Source: an uncultured Bacteroidales bacterium
GTDB taxonomy: Bacteria > Bacteroidota > Bacteroidia > Bacteroidales > Muribaculaceae
Length of the DNA stretch: 11,462 nt
Assembly (NCBI GenBank): GCA_900549375.1
Contig: URNY01000091.1
Span: 1-11,462 of the forward strand
Direction: 5' to 3'
The position numbers were made by a program, and so were the translations under genes. The first letter of the stretch is position 1. Every line of letters begins with the position of its first letter. Below, one piece after another: positions 1-7,297 of this stretch. The notes beneath the pieces were generated by a model. It had not been told where the DNA came from. It saw only the letters and a program-made list of their open reading frames with translations, and made no database searches.

Positions 1-1163
1 CCGTGGGCGCCATGTGGAACGCCAAGAATGAGAAATTCCTCCAGCCTGTAGAGTGGCTCGATGAGCTTCAGCTCCGTCTCAGCTACGGTTCGACCGGTAA
101 CTCCTCGATCAGCGACTACATGTACTTCGGTACTGTCGGAACATACGCAGGCGGCTACGGCCCCGGCGATGCAATCACCGCCATCGGTCTTGCCAACCCG
201 AGCAACAAAGACCTGACCTGGGAAACCGTTCACTCGTTCGACCTTGGACTCCGCTTCAAGATCTTCAATATCCTGACGATGGAGGCTGACTTCTACCGCA
301 AGGACACCAAGAACATGCTCATGGCAATTCCATGGAGTTTCACCACCGGCTTCAGCGAGGGTTACGGCAACATCGGTTCGATGCGCAACACTGGTGTGGA
401 CGTGAACGCGACCGCCGACATCTTCAAGACCAAAGACTGGTACTGGGGTGTACGCTGCAACTTCAACTACAACAAGAACGAAATCACAGAGCTCTTCAAC
501 GGCCGCACAAGCTATGTTATCCCGAACACGGGTCTCCGCTATGAGATCGGTCATTCGGCCGGCGAGTTCTACTCGGTGCGCTATATCGGCGTAGATCCGC
601 GCGACGGCAAGCAGATGTGGCTCGACAAGAACGACAACATCACCAAGGTTTACAATGCCGATGAGAATTCCGTAATGACAGGCAAGAGCCAGTATGCTCC
701 CTGGACCGGCGGCTTCGGAACCACCGTCAGCTGGAAAGGCCTGAGCCTGCAGCTCGACTTCAACTGGGCGGCCAAGAAGTACATGACCTCCAACGACAAC
801 TACTTCCTCTACAATGCCGCTCAGGGCAACGGACAGAACCAGTGCGTGGAGATGCTCAATGTATGGACGAAACCCGGCGACGTTACGATGTACCCGAACG
901 CAACGGAGGCAATCCAGTTCGATACCCGTTTCATCGAGGACGCTTCCTTTATGCGTCTGAAGAACCTGACGCTCTCCTACGCTTTCCCGCAGAATCTGAT
1001 GCAGAAGATCCGTCTGAACGGTCTCGTGCTTCACTTCACCGGCCGCAACCTCTGGACGGTGACCGACTTCTCGGGCTACGATCCGGAGCCTCAGACCAAC
1101 GTATACAAATTCGCTTACCCGAACACCCGTCAGTATGAGTTCGGTATCGAGGTATCATTCTAA
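1..1163 (+). CDS. SusC/RagA-family TonB-linked outer-membrane transporter, C-terminal part (5' end outside window)
   Basis: This is the last 387 or so codons of an open frame that enters from the left edge; complete SusC proteins are about 1000 residues, so roughly the C-terminal third of the beta-barrel is visible and the plug domain and TonB box are not. Family hallmarks are seen directly: LRLSYGSTGNSSI near the start, NPSNKDLTWETVHSFDLGL, the barrel segment GNIGSMRNTGVDV, LKNLTLSYAFP, and the terminal barrel strand RQYEFGIEVSF ending in phenylalanine, as expected for BAM-dependent outer-membrane proteins. SusC forms the channel capped by the SusD lipoprotein and imports glycans or peptides using TonB energy. 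The susD-like gene starts 20 bp after this stop, the usual pairing. Substrate cannot be told from this part. The GTG at position 3 is an internal codon, not a start. Confidence 0.95.
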   Translation, partial: VGAMWNAKNEKFLQPVEWLDELQLRLSYGSTGNSSISDYMYFGTVGTYAGGYGPGDAITAIGLANPSNKDLTWETVHSFDLGLRFKIFNILTMEADFYRKDTKNMLMAIPWSFTTGFSEGYGNIGSMRNTGVDVNATADIFKTKDWYWGVRCNFNYNKNEITELFNGRTSYVIPNTGLRYEIGHSAGEFYSVRYIGVDPRDGKQMWLDKNDNITKVYNADENSVMTGKSQYAPWTGGFGTTVSWKGLSLQLDFNWAAKKYMTSNDNYFLYNAAQGNGQNQCVEMLNVWTKPGDVTMYPNATEAIQFDTRFIEDASFMRLKNLTLSYAFPQNLMQKIRLNGLVLHFTGRNLWTVTDFSGYDPEPQTNVYKFAYPNTRQYEFGIEVSF

Positions 1164-1183
1164 CCCTTTCAGAGAATAAGATT

Positions 1184-2737
1184 ATGAAGAAAATATATTT
1201 AAGCCTTTTCATGGCCGGAGGCCTGCTCGCCACCTCGTGCAGCATGAACGAGCTTCCCGAGGGCACGCTCAACGATGAGACGGCAATCTCTACGGAGCAG
1301 GATGCCATGAATTTCCGCAACGGTATCTATGTGAACCTGCGGAGCATCACCAACGGCAGCTATATCGCCTACACGGAGATGCAGACCGATATGTTCGTGG
1401 GTACGGTCACCAACGGTAACCGTCTCGGCATGATGAGCCTCGGCACTTTCCTCGCGAGCGATACCGATCTCGAGCCCCTTTGGGCAAATACCTACAGCGA
1501 CATCGCAGCCGTCAATTATTTCCTTCCGAAGGTCGACGGGATGATCGAGGGAGCCGAAGGCGATTCTAAAGTCCGCCTGCAGCGCTACCGCGGCGAGGCC
1601 AAGTTTGCCCGCGCATACTATTACTACTTCCTTGCCGACAAATACTGCAATTCCTACACGGTGATAGATCCTACGACTCCCGCATCGGGCGTTCCTTTGG
1701 TTACGACCTATAATCCTTCGGGCGACTATGCCTCATATCCCGGCCGCTCCACGCTCGCCGAGGTGTTCACTCAGATCGAGAAAGACCTTAATGAGGCATA
1801 TGCCGATCTGTCGGCTTTCGAGTCTTCCAACTTGTCGGACGCCAAATCGCAGCTTGCCCCCAACGCTTCTTACCTGAGCACTTACGCCGTGACTGCCCTT
1901 CAGGCCCGTATCGCGCTGCTCAAGGGCGACTGGGATACGGCCATAACGAAAGCCGAACAGGTGATCGGCACCAACGGCAGCTCTCCTTTTGAACTTTGCG
2001 ATGACTTGAGCTACGAGACTATGTGGACCAACGACGAAGGCTCAGAACTTATCTTCGTGCCTTTCGGCAACCAGGCTCAATCGGGTGCTGTGGCAGCTCT
2101 CGGCGAGGCATGGATCATGGCCGACGGCATCTCCGCCGACTATGTCTGCACGCAGAATGCATTGGATCTCTATCCCACACTCGATGACGATGTGCGCTAC
2201 TATACATTCATTCAGGACCGCAGCCTCAACATCGAGGGACGCGACGTGGTTTCCCCCTGCTTCATCAAGTATCCCGGCAATCCGGCTCTGAACACCGGTT
2301 CGGTAAACGCGATGAAGAACAATTCGAAACCCTTCCGCCTCAGCGAGATGTATCTCATCGTAGCCGAGGCTGCCGCCGAGGATGGTCAGACACAGAAGGC
2401 CAACGACGCCCTCAATGCAATCCGCACGGCCCGTATCTATGGCTATCAGGCTCAGCAGTATGTAGGCGCCAACCTCATCAGCGAGGTTCGTCTGGAGCGT
2501 ATGCGCGAGCTTATCGGCGAGGGTCATCGCATCAGCGACCTGCGCCGCTGGCGTCAGGGCTTCCAGAGATCGGTGGCTTATTCGAATCCGGTCTATGGCG
2601 ATGTTCCCGCTGCCCTCGTGTCAGCCGGCAAGAGCGTATCCTATACGGTAGGCGACTATCGCTATCTGCTTCCGATTCCGACAGGCGAGATGGAGACCAA
2701 CCCGCAGCTCGCAGGCCAGCAGAATCCCGGTTTTTAA
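1184..2737 (+). CDS. SusD/RagB-family nutrient-binding outer-membrane lipoprotein
   Basis: 517 residues, a normal SusD length. The start MKKIYLSLF leads into a lipoprotein signal peptide with lipobox LATSC (Cys19), predicting surface anchoring. The C-terminal half carries the standard SusD_RagB features: SEMYLIVAEAAA, a TPR-like stretch with NDALNAIRTAR, RLERMRELIGEGHRISDLRRW (around residues 437-456), and the ending YLLPIPTGEMETNP...NPGF, the conserved SusD tail. SusD acts as the hinged lid on the SusC barrel and binds the incoming oligosaccharide or peptide. It sits 20 bp after the susC stop and 31 bp before a Calx-beta lipoprotein gene, so the three are probably one transcript. An A/G-rich stretch (AGAGAATAAG) precedes the ATG, typical of weak Bacteroidetes ribosome binding sites. 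Ligand unknown; no CAZyme gene is in view to suggest one. Confidence 0.95.
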   Translation: MKKIYLSLFMAGGLLATSCSMNELPEGTLNDETAISTEQDAMNFRNGIYVNLRSITNGSYIAYTEMQTDMFVGTVTNGNRLGMMSLGTFLASDTDLEPLWANTYSDIAAVNYFLPKVDGMIEGAEGDSKVRLQRYRGEAKFARAYYYYFLADKYCNSYTVIDPTTPASGVPLVTTYNPSGDYASYPGRSTLAEVFTQIEKDLNEAYADLSAFESSNLSDAKSQLAPNASYLSTYAVTALQARIALLKGDWDTAITKAEQVIGTNGSSPFELCDDLSYETMWTNDEGSELIFVPFGNQAQSGAVAALGEAWIMADGISADYVCTQNALDLYPTLDDDVRYYTFIQDRSLNIEGRDVVSPCFIKYPGNPALNTGSVNAMKNNSKPFRLSEMYLIVAEAAAEDGQTQKANDALNAIRTARIYGYQAQQYVGANLISEVRLERMRELIGEGHRISDLRRWRQGFQRSVAYSNPVYGDVPAALVSAGKSVSYTVGDYRYLLPIPTGEMETNPQLAGQQNPGF

Positions 2738-2768
2738 TATAGTGTAAATCTGAAAAACAATAGAAAGT

Positions 2769-3674
2769 ATGAAATATTTCAAGATATTCGCTCTCGCGCT
2801 CGGCGCCCTCGCGCTGACGGCCTGCTCCAACGATGAGGATTGGAACACGGCGAGCGGCGTATCGGTTGAGTTCACCTCGAGCGATTATGTCGTGAAAGAG
2901 AACGCGGGCAATTTCCAGATTCCCCTGAAGGTGACCGGCGAAGCAAACGGCCCGATCAAGGTTCAGGTTAAAGTTGAAGGAACGGGAACCAATCCGGCTC
3001 TGCCTTTTGAAGAGAGAGACGGCAAATGGAGCGGCAACTTCGTGCTGACAAGCGATGCCCTCAACATCCCGGCCGGCGAGGAATATGTGAGCCTCGACTT
3101 CCAGGCTGTCGACGATCAGGAAGAGAATGCGAACCGCACGTTTAGCATTACTATCACTACCGTTGAAGGCGCCACTGCCGGAACTATCTCGACCACTACC
3201 GTGACCATCCGCGATAACGACGGTGTGCCCTATGAGAAGATTCAGGGCAACTGGAAGTTCAACTTCACGGATTACGACGGCAACAAGAGTTCTTATAGCT
3301 GCACGATCAGCGGTGCGGAAGACGGAACGCCCGAATATGGCAAGGAGCTCGTGCTTGAAGGACTGCTGAACAATCCCACGGCGCTCACTCTCTATTATGA
3401 CGAGAATGAAGCCACCGGCGAGGTATTCGTATCCATGGTTCTTCCCGAACCTATCATCTGGTATGACTCATCCAACTATATCTGGGTAATCGGTACCGCA
3501 GCCAACGGCAATCCCTCTTTGGCCGAGACCACTGTCACCGGAGTATACGATGCAGCCAACCAGACGATTACATTCGAACCTCAGGATAAGATCTGGTTCT
3601 ATGTAGCATCTCCCGATTTCTCCAGCCAGCTTGGAGTTTACGAGACAGCAACCGGAATAACAATGACCCGATAA
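2769..3674 (+). CDS. Surface lipoprotein with Calx-beta domain, third gene of the SusCD operon
   Basis: 301 residues. The signal peptide has lipobox ALTAC with Cys19 followed by SNDED, an acidic stretch like those that direct Bacteroidetes lipoproteins to the cell surface. Residues about 30-151 read as a Calx-beta-type beta-sandwich: VSVEFTSSDYVVKENAG at the start, a DDQEENANRTFSITI segment in the middle, and the diagnostic ending VTIRDND (residues 145-151). Residues about 155-301 form a second beta-rich domain beginning IQGNWKFNF with several aromatic residues; I cannot name its family. Position after susD suggests a SusE/SusF-like or surface glycan-binding role, but nothing in the sequence proves ligand binding; Calx-beta domains can also act as adhesion or spacer modules. 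The gene ends just before two hairpins, so it is likely the last gene of the operon. Certain about lipoprotein and Calx-beta, unsure about function. Confidence 0.85.
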   Translation: MKYFKIFALALGALALTACSNDEDWNTASGVSVEFTSSDYVVKENAGNFQIPLKVTGEANGPIKVQVKVEGTGTNPALPFEERDGKWSGNFVLTSDALNIPAGEEYVSLDFQAVDDQEENANRTFSITITTVEGATAGTISTTTVTIRDNDGVPYEKIQGNWKFNFTDYDGNKSSYSCTISGAEDGTPEYGKELVLEGLLNNPTALTLYYDENEATGEVFVSMVLPEPIIWYDSSNYIWVIGTAANGNPSLAETTVTGVYDAANQTITFEPQDKIWFYVASPDFSSQLGVYETATGITMTR

Positions 3675-3680
3675 ACTTTT

Positions 3681-3717
3681 CTTTCCGATTTCATCCGGAC
3701 GGGATGAAATCAGGAAG
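3681..3717 (+). other. Hairpin just after the Calx-beta gene
   Basis: A perfect 10-bp stem (3687-3696 with 3702-3711, GATTTCATCC and its complement) around a 5-nt loop. It extends outward through one mismatch and one G-U pair to 3681/3717, about 16 paired positions. No T-run follows, so it is not by itself an intrinsic terminator. It starts 7 nt after the stop codon and is followed 8 nt later by a real terminator hairpin. A role in protecting the mRNA 3' end is possible (inference). Confidence 0.6.
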
Positions 3718-3725
3718 ACCCCCAC

Positions 3726-3761
3726 AAAGCCGTGTGTCATCCCGACACGCGGCTTTTTTTT
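3726..3761 (+). terminator. Intrinsic terminator of the SusCD operon
   Basis: Stem 3729-3738 pairs with 3744-3753 (GCCGTGTGTC with GACACGCGGC, one G-U pair) around the 5-nt loop ATCCC. Eight T follow at 3754-3761, and AAA at 3726-3728 can extend the stem. This is a textbook Rho-independent terminator on the plus strand and separates the transport operon from the downstream protease gene. Confidence 0.92.
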
Positions 3762-3782
3762 GTCGAAGAAAATCGGCTCGGA

Positions 3783-3813
3783 ATTGAATTTTGCGAAAAA
3801 ATTATTATATTTA
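3783..3813 (+). promoter_or_regulatory. Possible promoter of the C10 protease gene
   Basis: ATTG (3783-3786), a 19-nt spacer, then TATATTTA (3806-3813). This differs from the Bacteroidetes consensus TTTG - N19 - TAnnTTTG by one base in each box. It lies between the upstream terminator and the ATG at 3874, giving a predicted leader of about 50-55 nt. A TTTTG at 3789-3793 is spaced too closely to the -7 box to serve as its partner. Confidence 0.4.
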
Positions 3814-3873
3814 CGCGGACTTTTGTTAATATTACATGAGTATTCACTGAAAAATATAAAACCTTTAACTGAT

Positions 3874-6450
3874 ATGCCTAAAACTATACAGAATCTCAAG
3901 ACGATACTGGCAGGCGCTTTCGTTGCCGCCATACCGTTGGCGATATCCGCCGCGCCTCTAACCCCCGAGCAGGCACTTCAGCGTCTCTCCGGCAATGGAA
4001 CGCCCGGCAAGATCGCACCTGCAGGCAAAGGCCTCAAACTCGTGCACACCGCTCGCACTGAGTCGGGAGAGACTTCGTTCTATGTATTCAACCGCCCTAT
4101 GTACAGGGGCTATATGATTCTGAGCGCCGACGATGCGGCTGCTCCGGTGCTCGGCTATTCCGACACCGATAGTTTCGATTTTAATAATCTGCCGCCGCAG
4201 ATGGAGTGGTGGCTCAGTGAATATTCGCGTCAGATAGCCTATGCCGCCAGTCATAACGCCCCGGCGTTTGAAGCCGGTATGCGCGACGAGAACCGCCGAA
4301 TTGTGGCTCCTCTGATGAAGACAAAGTGGAATCAGGATTCACCCTACGACAAAATGGTCCCTACGAACTCGCGCGGTCAGCATTATCCTACGGGTTGCGT
4401 GGCTACGGCCATGGCTCAAGTGATGAAATTCTGGAATTATCCCGAACGGGGCACCGGCTCCGGTTCCGTCTCCCTCCCTCAAGGCGCTCAAGGGGAATCG
4501 TCGATGAGCTTCAATACTACTTTCGACTGGGCCAACATGCTCGACGTCTATACCAAGAACGGCTATAACGACACGCAGGCGGATGCTGTTGCAAAGCTGA
4601 TGAAGGCTTGCGGCTATTCCACGAAGATGGGTTATAGCGAAGGCGGTTCAGGAACTCTTTCCCGCTTCGCCGCCGAAGCTCTCTACACAAATTTCAGATA
4701 CAACAACAGCATCGTCTACCGCGAGCGCGATTATATGAGCGCTCCTGAATGGGAGGCTCTGATCTATAGCGAAATAGAGGCCGGACGTCCCGTTATGTAT
4801 GGCGGAGCCTCTTCATCGGTAGGCCATGAGTTCGTTTGCGACGGCTATTCCGGCGACGGATATTTCCATTTCAACTGGGGTTGGGGAGGAATGTCCGACG
4901 GCTATTTCCTTCTCGCCGCTCTTGATCCGGATGCAGTCGGTATCGGAGGCGGTACGGGCAACGACGGTTATAACAACGGTCAGGATATCGTGATCGGCAT
5001 TCAACCGACAAAGGTTGCGACAGTAGCCGAGACGCTGACCCAGTGGGGCACGCTCAACGCTACTGCTTCGGGCTCAAGACTCACATTCTCTCTGGCGCAG
5101 ACTTTGGAAAACGGTACCGGCTGGCTCAACACCGGAATCCGCAGTTTCAGCGGTGAGCTCGGCGCCTGCCTGCAGCCAGTGTCGGGAACTGCGGGAGAAG
5201 CAACCTATGTATCAATCAATCCCAGAGTCAATGTCGCCAAGCCCAATGTCGTCAGCCAGAATGGAGGATATGGAATTCAGTATGCCTTGATAGGTGCAAA
5301 CAATACAAGACTCACAGTGCCCTCCGACCTTGCCGACGGCGTTTACAAGGTGACGATCTGTTGCCGCGCCACAGGCGGCGAATGGGCGCCGGTGATGGTG
5401 AACCCCAATAACCGCAATTATGTGTTCTTTACAAAGAGCGGCAGCTCGATCACCGTATCTGAGAGCGCGCCTCTCCCTCTGGACATCACGGCAGCCACGG
5501 TAGGCTCGCTCTATTACGGCAACAATGTGAAGATGACGGTGACTCTCAGCAATCCCGCAGGTTCGGCAGTGACTACAAATATCCGCCCGTGTCTCTATAA
5601 CAATAAAGGGGAACGTGCAATGGAAGCTGACGTGCGCGAGGTATCTCTTGGCGCGGGCGAGTCTGCAAGCCGCGATATGGTCGTTGTATTCCGCATTCTT
5701 CCCGAGGTTCAGGTTCCTTCAGGTGGAACTACTTCGTATAAACTCCGGTTTGAGGATGTCGAGACCGGATCTCTCTACGACTATTCGCTCGATGTGCGAA
5801 TGAGAGTGAACACAGGAGCCAGCTGCACCATCAGCGATTTCGTGATTACCGGTGCACGCAGCGCTGAGGAAACGGTATTCGGTCAGACGGCCACAGTTTA
5901 TACCGTTACAAACAAGAATTCGATTCCTTTGACGGCAAAACTGCTGAACAAAGGAAGCTATTACGGCTTGGGCATCAGCGCTGTGGGATATGTCGCCTCG
6001 GATGCAAAAACAACCGATGAGCTGCAACCTCTCGGCTCGGTAGTTATCGGTAGCGGCCTTACCCTCGGACAGGGCGAGAGCGCCGATCTCGCCGGCAACC
6101 TCTCGTTTGCGGCAGGCAATAGCACCGATCTCTATATGCTGAAACTTTTTGCCATGACGCCCAACGGTATGGCGCCCGTGAGAGACGCTCCGGTGGTCTA
6201 TTTCCGCATCGACACATCGGATGTGGCCGATCTTACGGCTGACACTGTGGCATTGACCTATGACCGTTCGGCAGGCATCGTGACCCTTTCCGGCGCACCT
6301 GCCTCATCGCTCGAGGCCTACGACATCAGTGGCCGCATGGTGGCCCGCTCCGCCGACGGCACTACGCTCGACCTCACCCCGCTCCGCGGCGTGCTCACCG
6401 TCGTAGCCCGCACCGCCGACACCGTGAAGACCCTCAAGCTCCTCCGCTAA
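3874..6450 (+). CDS. Secreted C10-family (streptopain-like) cysteine protease with Spi propeptide and sorting-tail-like C-terminus
   Basis: 858 residues from ATG 3874; the in-frame TTG at 3760 lies inside the terminator T-run, so it is not the start. Residues 1-26 are a signal peptide ending AISA. Residues about 28-130 match the inhibitory Spi/pro-region: LTPEQALQRL, GYMILSADDAAAPVLGYSD, LPPQMEWWLSEYSRQIA. The catalytic domain follows, with nucleophile Cys175 in YPTGCVATAMAQVM, His318 in VGHEFVCDGY, and the conserved FHFNWGWGG (Asn334, Trp335). The Cys-His spacing of 143 is close to streptopain. Residues about 375-785 are beta-rich, probably several Ig-like domains. The last 70 or so residues (AYDISGRMVAR, LDLTPLRGVL, TVKTLKLLR) resemble type A type IX secretion sorting domains, as in gingipain- and interpain-type proteases. 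The gene is monocistronic between two terminators. It likely degrades extracellular host or dietary protein; it is far longer than streptopain (about 400 residues) because of the C-terminal extension. Confidence 0.93.
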   Translation: MPKTIQNLKTILAGAFVAAIPLAISAAPLTPEQALQRLSGNGTPGKIAPAGKGLKLVHTARTESGETSFYVFNRPMYRGYMILSADDAAAPVLGYSDTDSFDFNNLPPQMEWWLSEYSRQIAYAASHNAPAFEAGMRDENRRIVAPLMKTKWNQDSPYDKMVPTNSRGQHYPTGCVATAMAQVMKFWNYPERGTGSGSVSLPQGAQGESSMSFNTTFDWANMLDVYTKNGYNDTQADAVAKLMKACGYSTKMGYSEGGSGTLSRFAAEALYTNFRYNNSIVYRERDYMSAPEWEALIYSEIEAGRPVMYGGASSSVGHEFVCDGYSGDGYFHFNWGWGGMSDGYFLLAALDPDAVGIGGGTGNDGYNNGQDIVIGIQPTKVATVAETLTQWGTLNATASGSRLTFSLAQTLENGTGWLNTGIRSFSGELGACLQPVSGTAGEATYVSINPRVNVAKPNVVSQNGGYGIQYALIGANNTRLTVPSDLADGVYKVTICCRATGGEWAPVMVNPNNRNYVFFTKSGSSITVSESAPLPLDITAATVGSLYYGNNVKMTVTLSNPAGSAVTTNIRPCLYNNKGERAMEADVREVSLGAGESASRDMVVVFRILPEVQVPSGGTTSYKLRFEDVETGSLYDYSLDVRMRVNTGASCTISDFVITGARSAEETVFGQTATVYTVTNKNSIPLTAKLLNKGSYYGLGISAVGYVASDAKTTDELQPLGSVVIGSGLTLGQGESADLAGNLSFAAGNSTDLYMLKLFAMTPNGMAPVRDAPVVYFRIDTSDVADLTADTVALTYDRSAGIVTLSGAPASSLEAYDISGRMVARSADGTTLDLTPLRGVLTVVARTADTVKTLKLLR

Positions 6451-6477
6451 GCAATACTGATAATAATAGCGGAAACA

Positions 6478-6525
6478 CGCAATAAAAAATCCATGAACCG
6501 TCCGGTTCATGGATTTTTTATTGCG
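6478..6525. terminator. Bidirectional terminator, perfect 23-bp inverted repeat
   Basis: Positions 6478-6500 are the exact reverse complement of 6503-6525, separated by only 2 nt. The GC core (CCATGAACCG and its complement) is flanked by an A6 run on the left arm and a T6 run on the right, so each strand sees a hairpin followed by U residues. It lies 27 bp after the plus-strand protease stop and 12 bp from the stop of the converging minus-strand lipoprotein gene, so it probably ends both transcripts. Confidence 0.93.
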
Positions 6526-6537
6526 CGTTATCGGGTT

Positions 6538-7062
6538 TTATCGGATGCGGAGGAGGGAGCGGACGGAGTCGAGGTGGGCGACTGCTTCGGCGGGGGTGAA
6601 GGGGAGCTCCCGCATCTCCGTGACTTTGGCACCGGGGATGATGGCGGCTTTCAGCGCGGCGGCGGTGGGGACGCGCGGCAGGGCGGCGTATTGGCTGAAT
6701 GTGTAGGTGGTGAACACTGAGTTGGCCGATATTCCCTGGCGGTTGAGCCACCAGCCGTCACCGAGGTTGATGGGCGCGGATTCGGCAGTGATGTCGCGAG
6801 GGTCGGGGAAGTAGAGCAGTTTGCCGTCGGCGCCGACGGTGATGGCCACTTTGTCGGCATAGTCGCCGCTCATGCGGAATGCCGAGGCTTTGGGCATTGC
6901 CGTAACCGGTTTCGAATTGCGCCAGCCGATGGCTGCGGCCTGAGTCACGGTGGCGGAACCGTCGTCGGTTCCCGCAGCCGTTGTCGACGCGCTCTTGTGG
7001 GAGCAACCGGCCACCGTGCAGAGCAGCGAGGCTGCGGAGATGAATGTCAGAAATTTCTTCAT
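6538..7062 (-). CDS. Small uncharacterised lipoprotein
   Basis: 174 residues from the ATG at 7062. An upstream in-frame start at 7131 would lie inside the promoter, so the MKKFLTFISAASLL start is preferred. The signal peptide ends in lipobox VAGC (Cys20). The mature protein begins with a Ser/Thr/Ala-rich linker (about residues 21-45) followed by a compact domain with GWRNSKPVTAMPKASAFRM, VGADGKLLYFPDP, GDGWWLNRQGI, TTYTFSQYAALP and a C-terminal helix-forming stretch ending LDSVRSLLRIR. I do not recognise the family and assign no function. It is transcribed alone from a consensus promoter (7102-7132) and ends at a shared bidirectional terminator. The convergent neighbour is a secreted C10 protease, but no functional link is visible. 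The reading frame, signal peptide, promoter and terminator together make a real gene very likely. Confidence 0.85.
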   Translation of the reverse strand: MKKFLTFISAASLLCTVAGCSHKSASTTAAGTDDGSATVTQAAAIGWRNSKPVTAMPKASAFRMSGDYADKVAITVGADGKLLYFPDPRDITAESAPINLGDGWWLNRQGISANSVFTTYTFSQYAALPRVPTAAALKAAIIPGAKVTEMRELPFTPAEAVAHLDSVRSLLRIR

Positions 7063-7101
7063 ATCTTTATCTTGTTTATATTGACAATGGTGTTTGCGTG
7101 G

Positions 7102-7132
7102 CAAATATAATAAATATTTTAAGTTTCGCAAA
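7102..7132 (-). promoter_or_regulatory. Consensus Bacteroidetes promoter for the small lipoprotein gene
   Basis: On the minus strand: TTTG (7129-7132), a 19-nt A/T-rich spacer, then TATATTTG (7102-7109). Both boxes match TTTG / TAnnTTTG exactly. The predicted start of transcription near 7096 gives a leader of roughly 35 nt, with AAGATAAAGAT immediately before the ATG at 7062. Confidence 0.8.
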
Positions 7133-7152
7133 TAATATCATCTTTTGCTCGG

Positions 7153-7268
7153 GAGAGTCGCGGAGCGACTGCACGGCCTCTTAACCGCGTACTGCTGAGG
7201 ACGATAGGACGAAGCTGTGCGCGGACCGGCGATATCTCCACTCCTCCTTCAGTCGCTCCGCGACTCTC
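7153..7268. repeat. 116-bp nested inverted-repeat element (REP- or MITE-like, or structured RNA)
   Basis: The ends are exact 19-bp inverted repeats: 7153-7171 is the reverse complement of 7250-7268. Each arm is itself palindromic, AGTCGCGGAGCGACT on the left (6-bp stem, GGA loop), so the DNA or RNA can form either one long stem or two facing hairpins. Inside the 78-nt core is a third hairpin: 7185-7196 pairs with 7213-7224 over 12 positions with one mismatch and one G-U pair. Its 16-nt loop contains a direct repeat of AGGACGA. The heptamer TCTTTTG occurs on both sides (7141-7147, 7267-7273), a possible target duplication, though the right copy overlaps the arm by 2 nt. No ORF is contained. 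It lies between the stop of the C59 gene and the promoter of the lipoprotein gene. Identity is not known to me. Confidence 0.75.
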
Positions 7269-7297
7269 TTTTGTCATATAAAATTACATGTGAAACA

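Noticed and set aside
2042..2527. Minus-strand open frame of 161 codons inside the susD-like gene
   Set aside because: It is fully embedded antisense to conserved SusD coding sequence, and I see no promoter or start signal for it.
3760..3873. TTG-initiated N-terminal extension of the C10 protease (38 residues)
   Set aside because: The TTG lies in the terminator T-run and upstream of the likely promoter, and the extension would displace a complete signal peptide that begins at ATG 3874.
7063..7131. Upstream start for the small lipoprotein gene
   Set aside because: This start overlaps the consensus promoter -33 box, and the extra residues precede an intact lipoprotein signal peptide.
7153..7268. 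Intrinsic terminator for the C59 gene
   Set aside because: On the minus strand no U-run follows any of the hairpins, so it lacks the defining feature of an intrinsic terminator.
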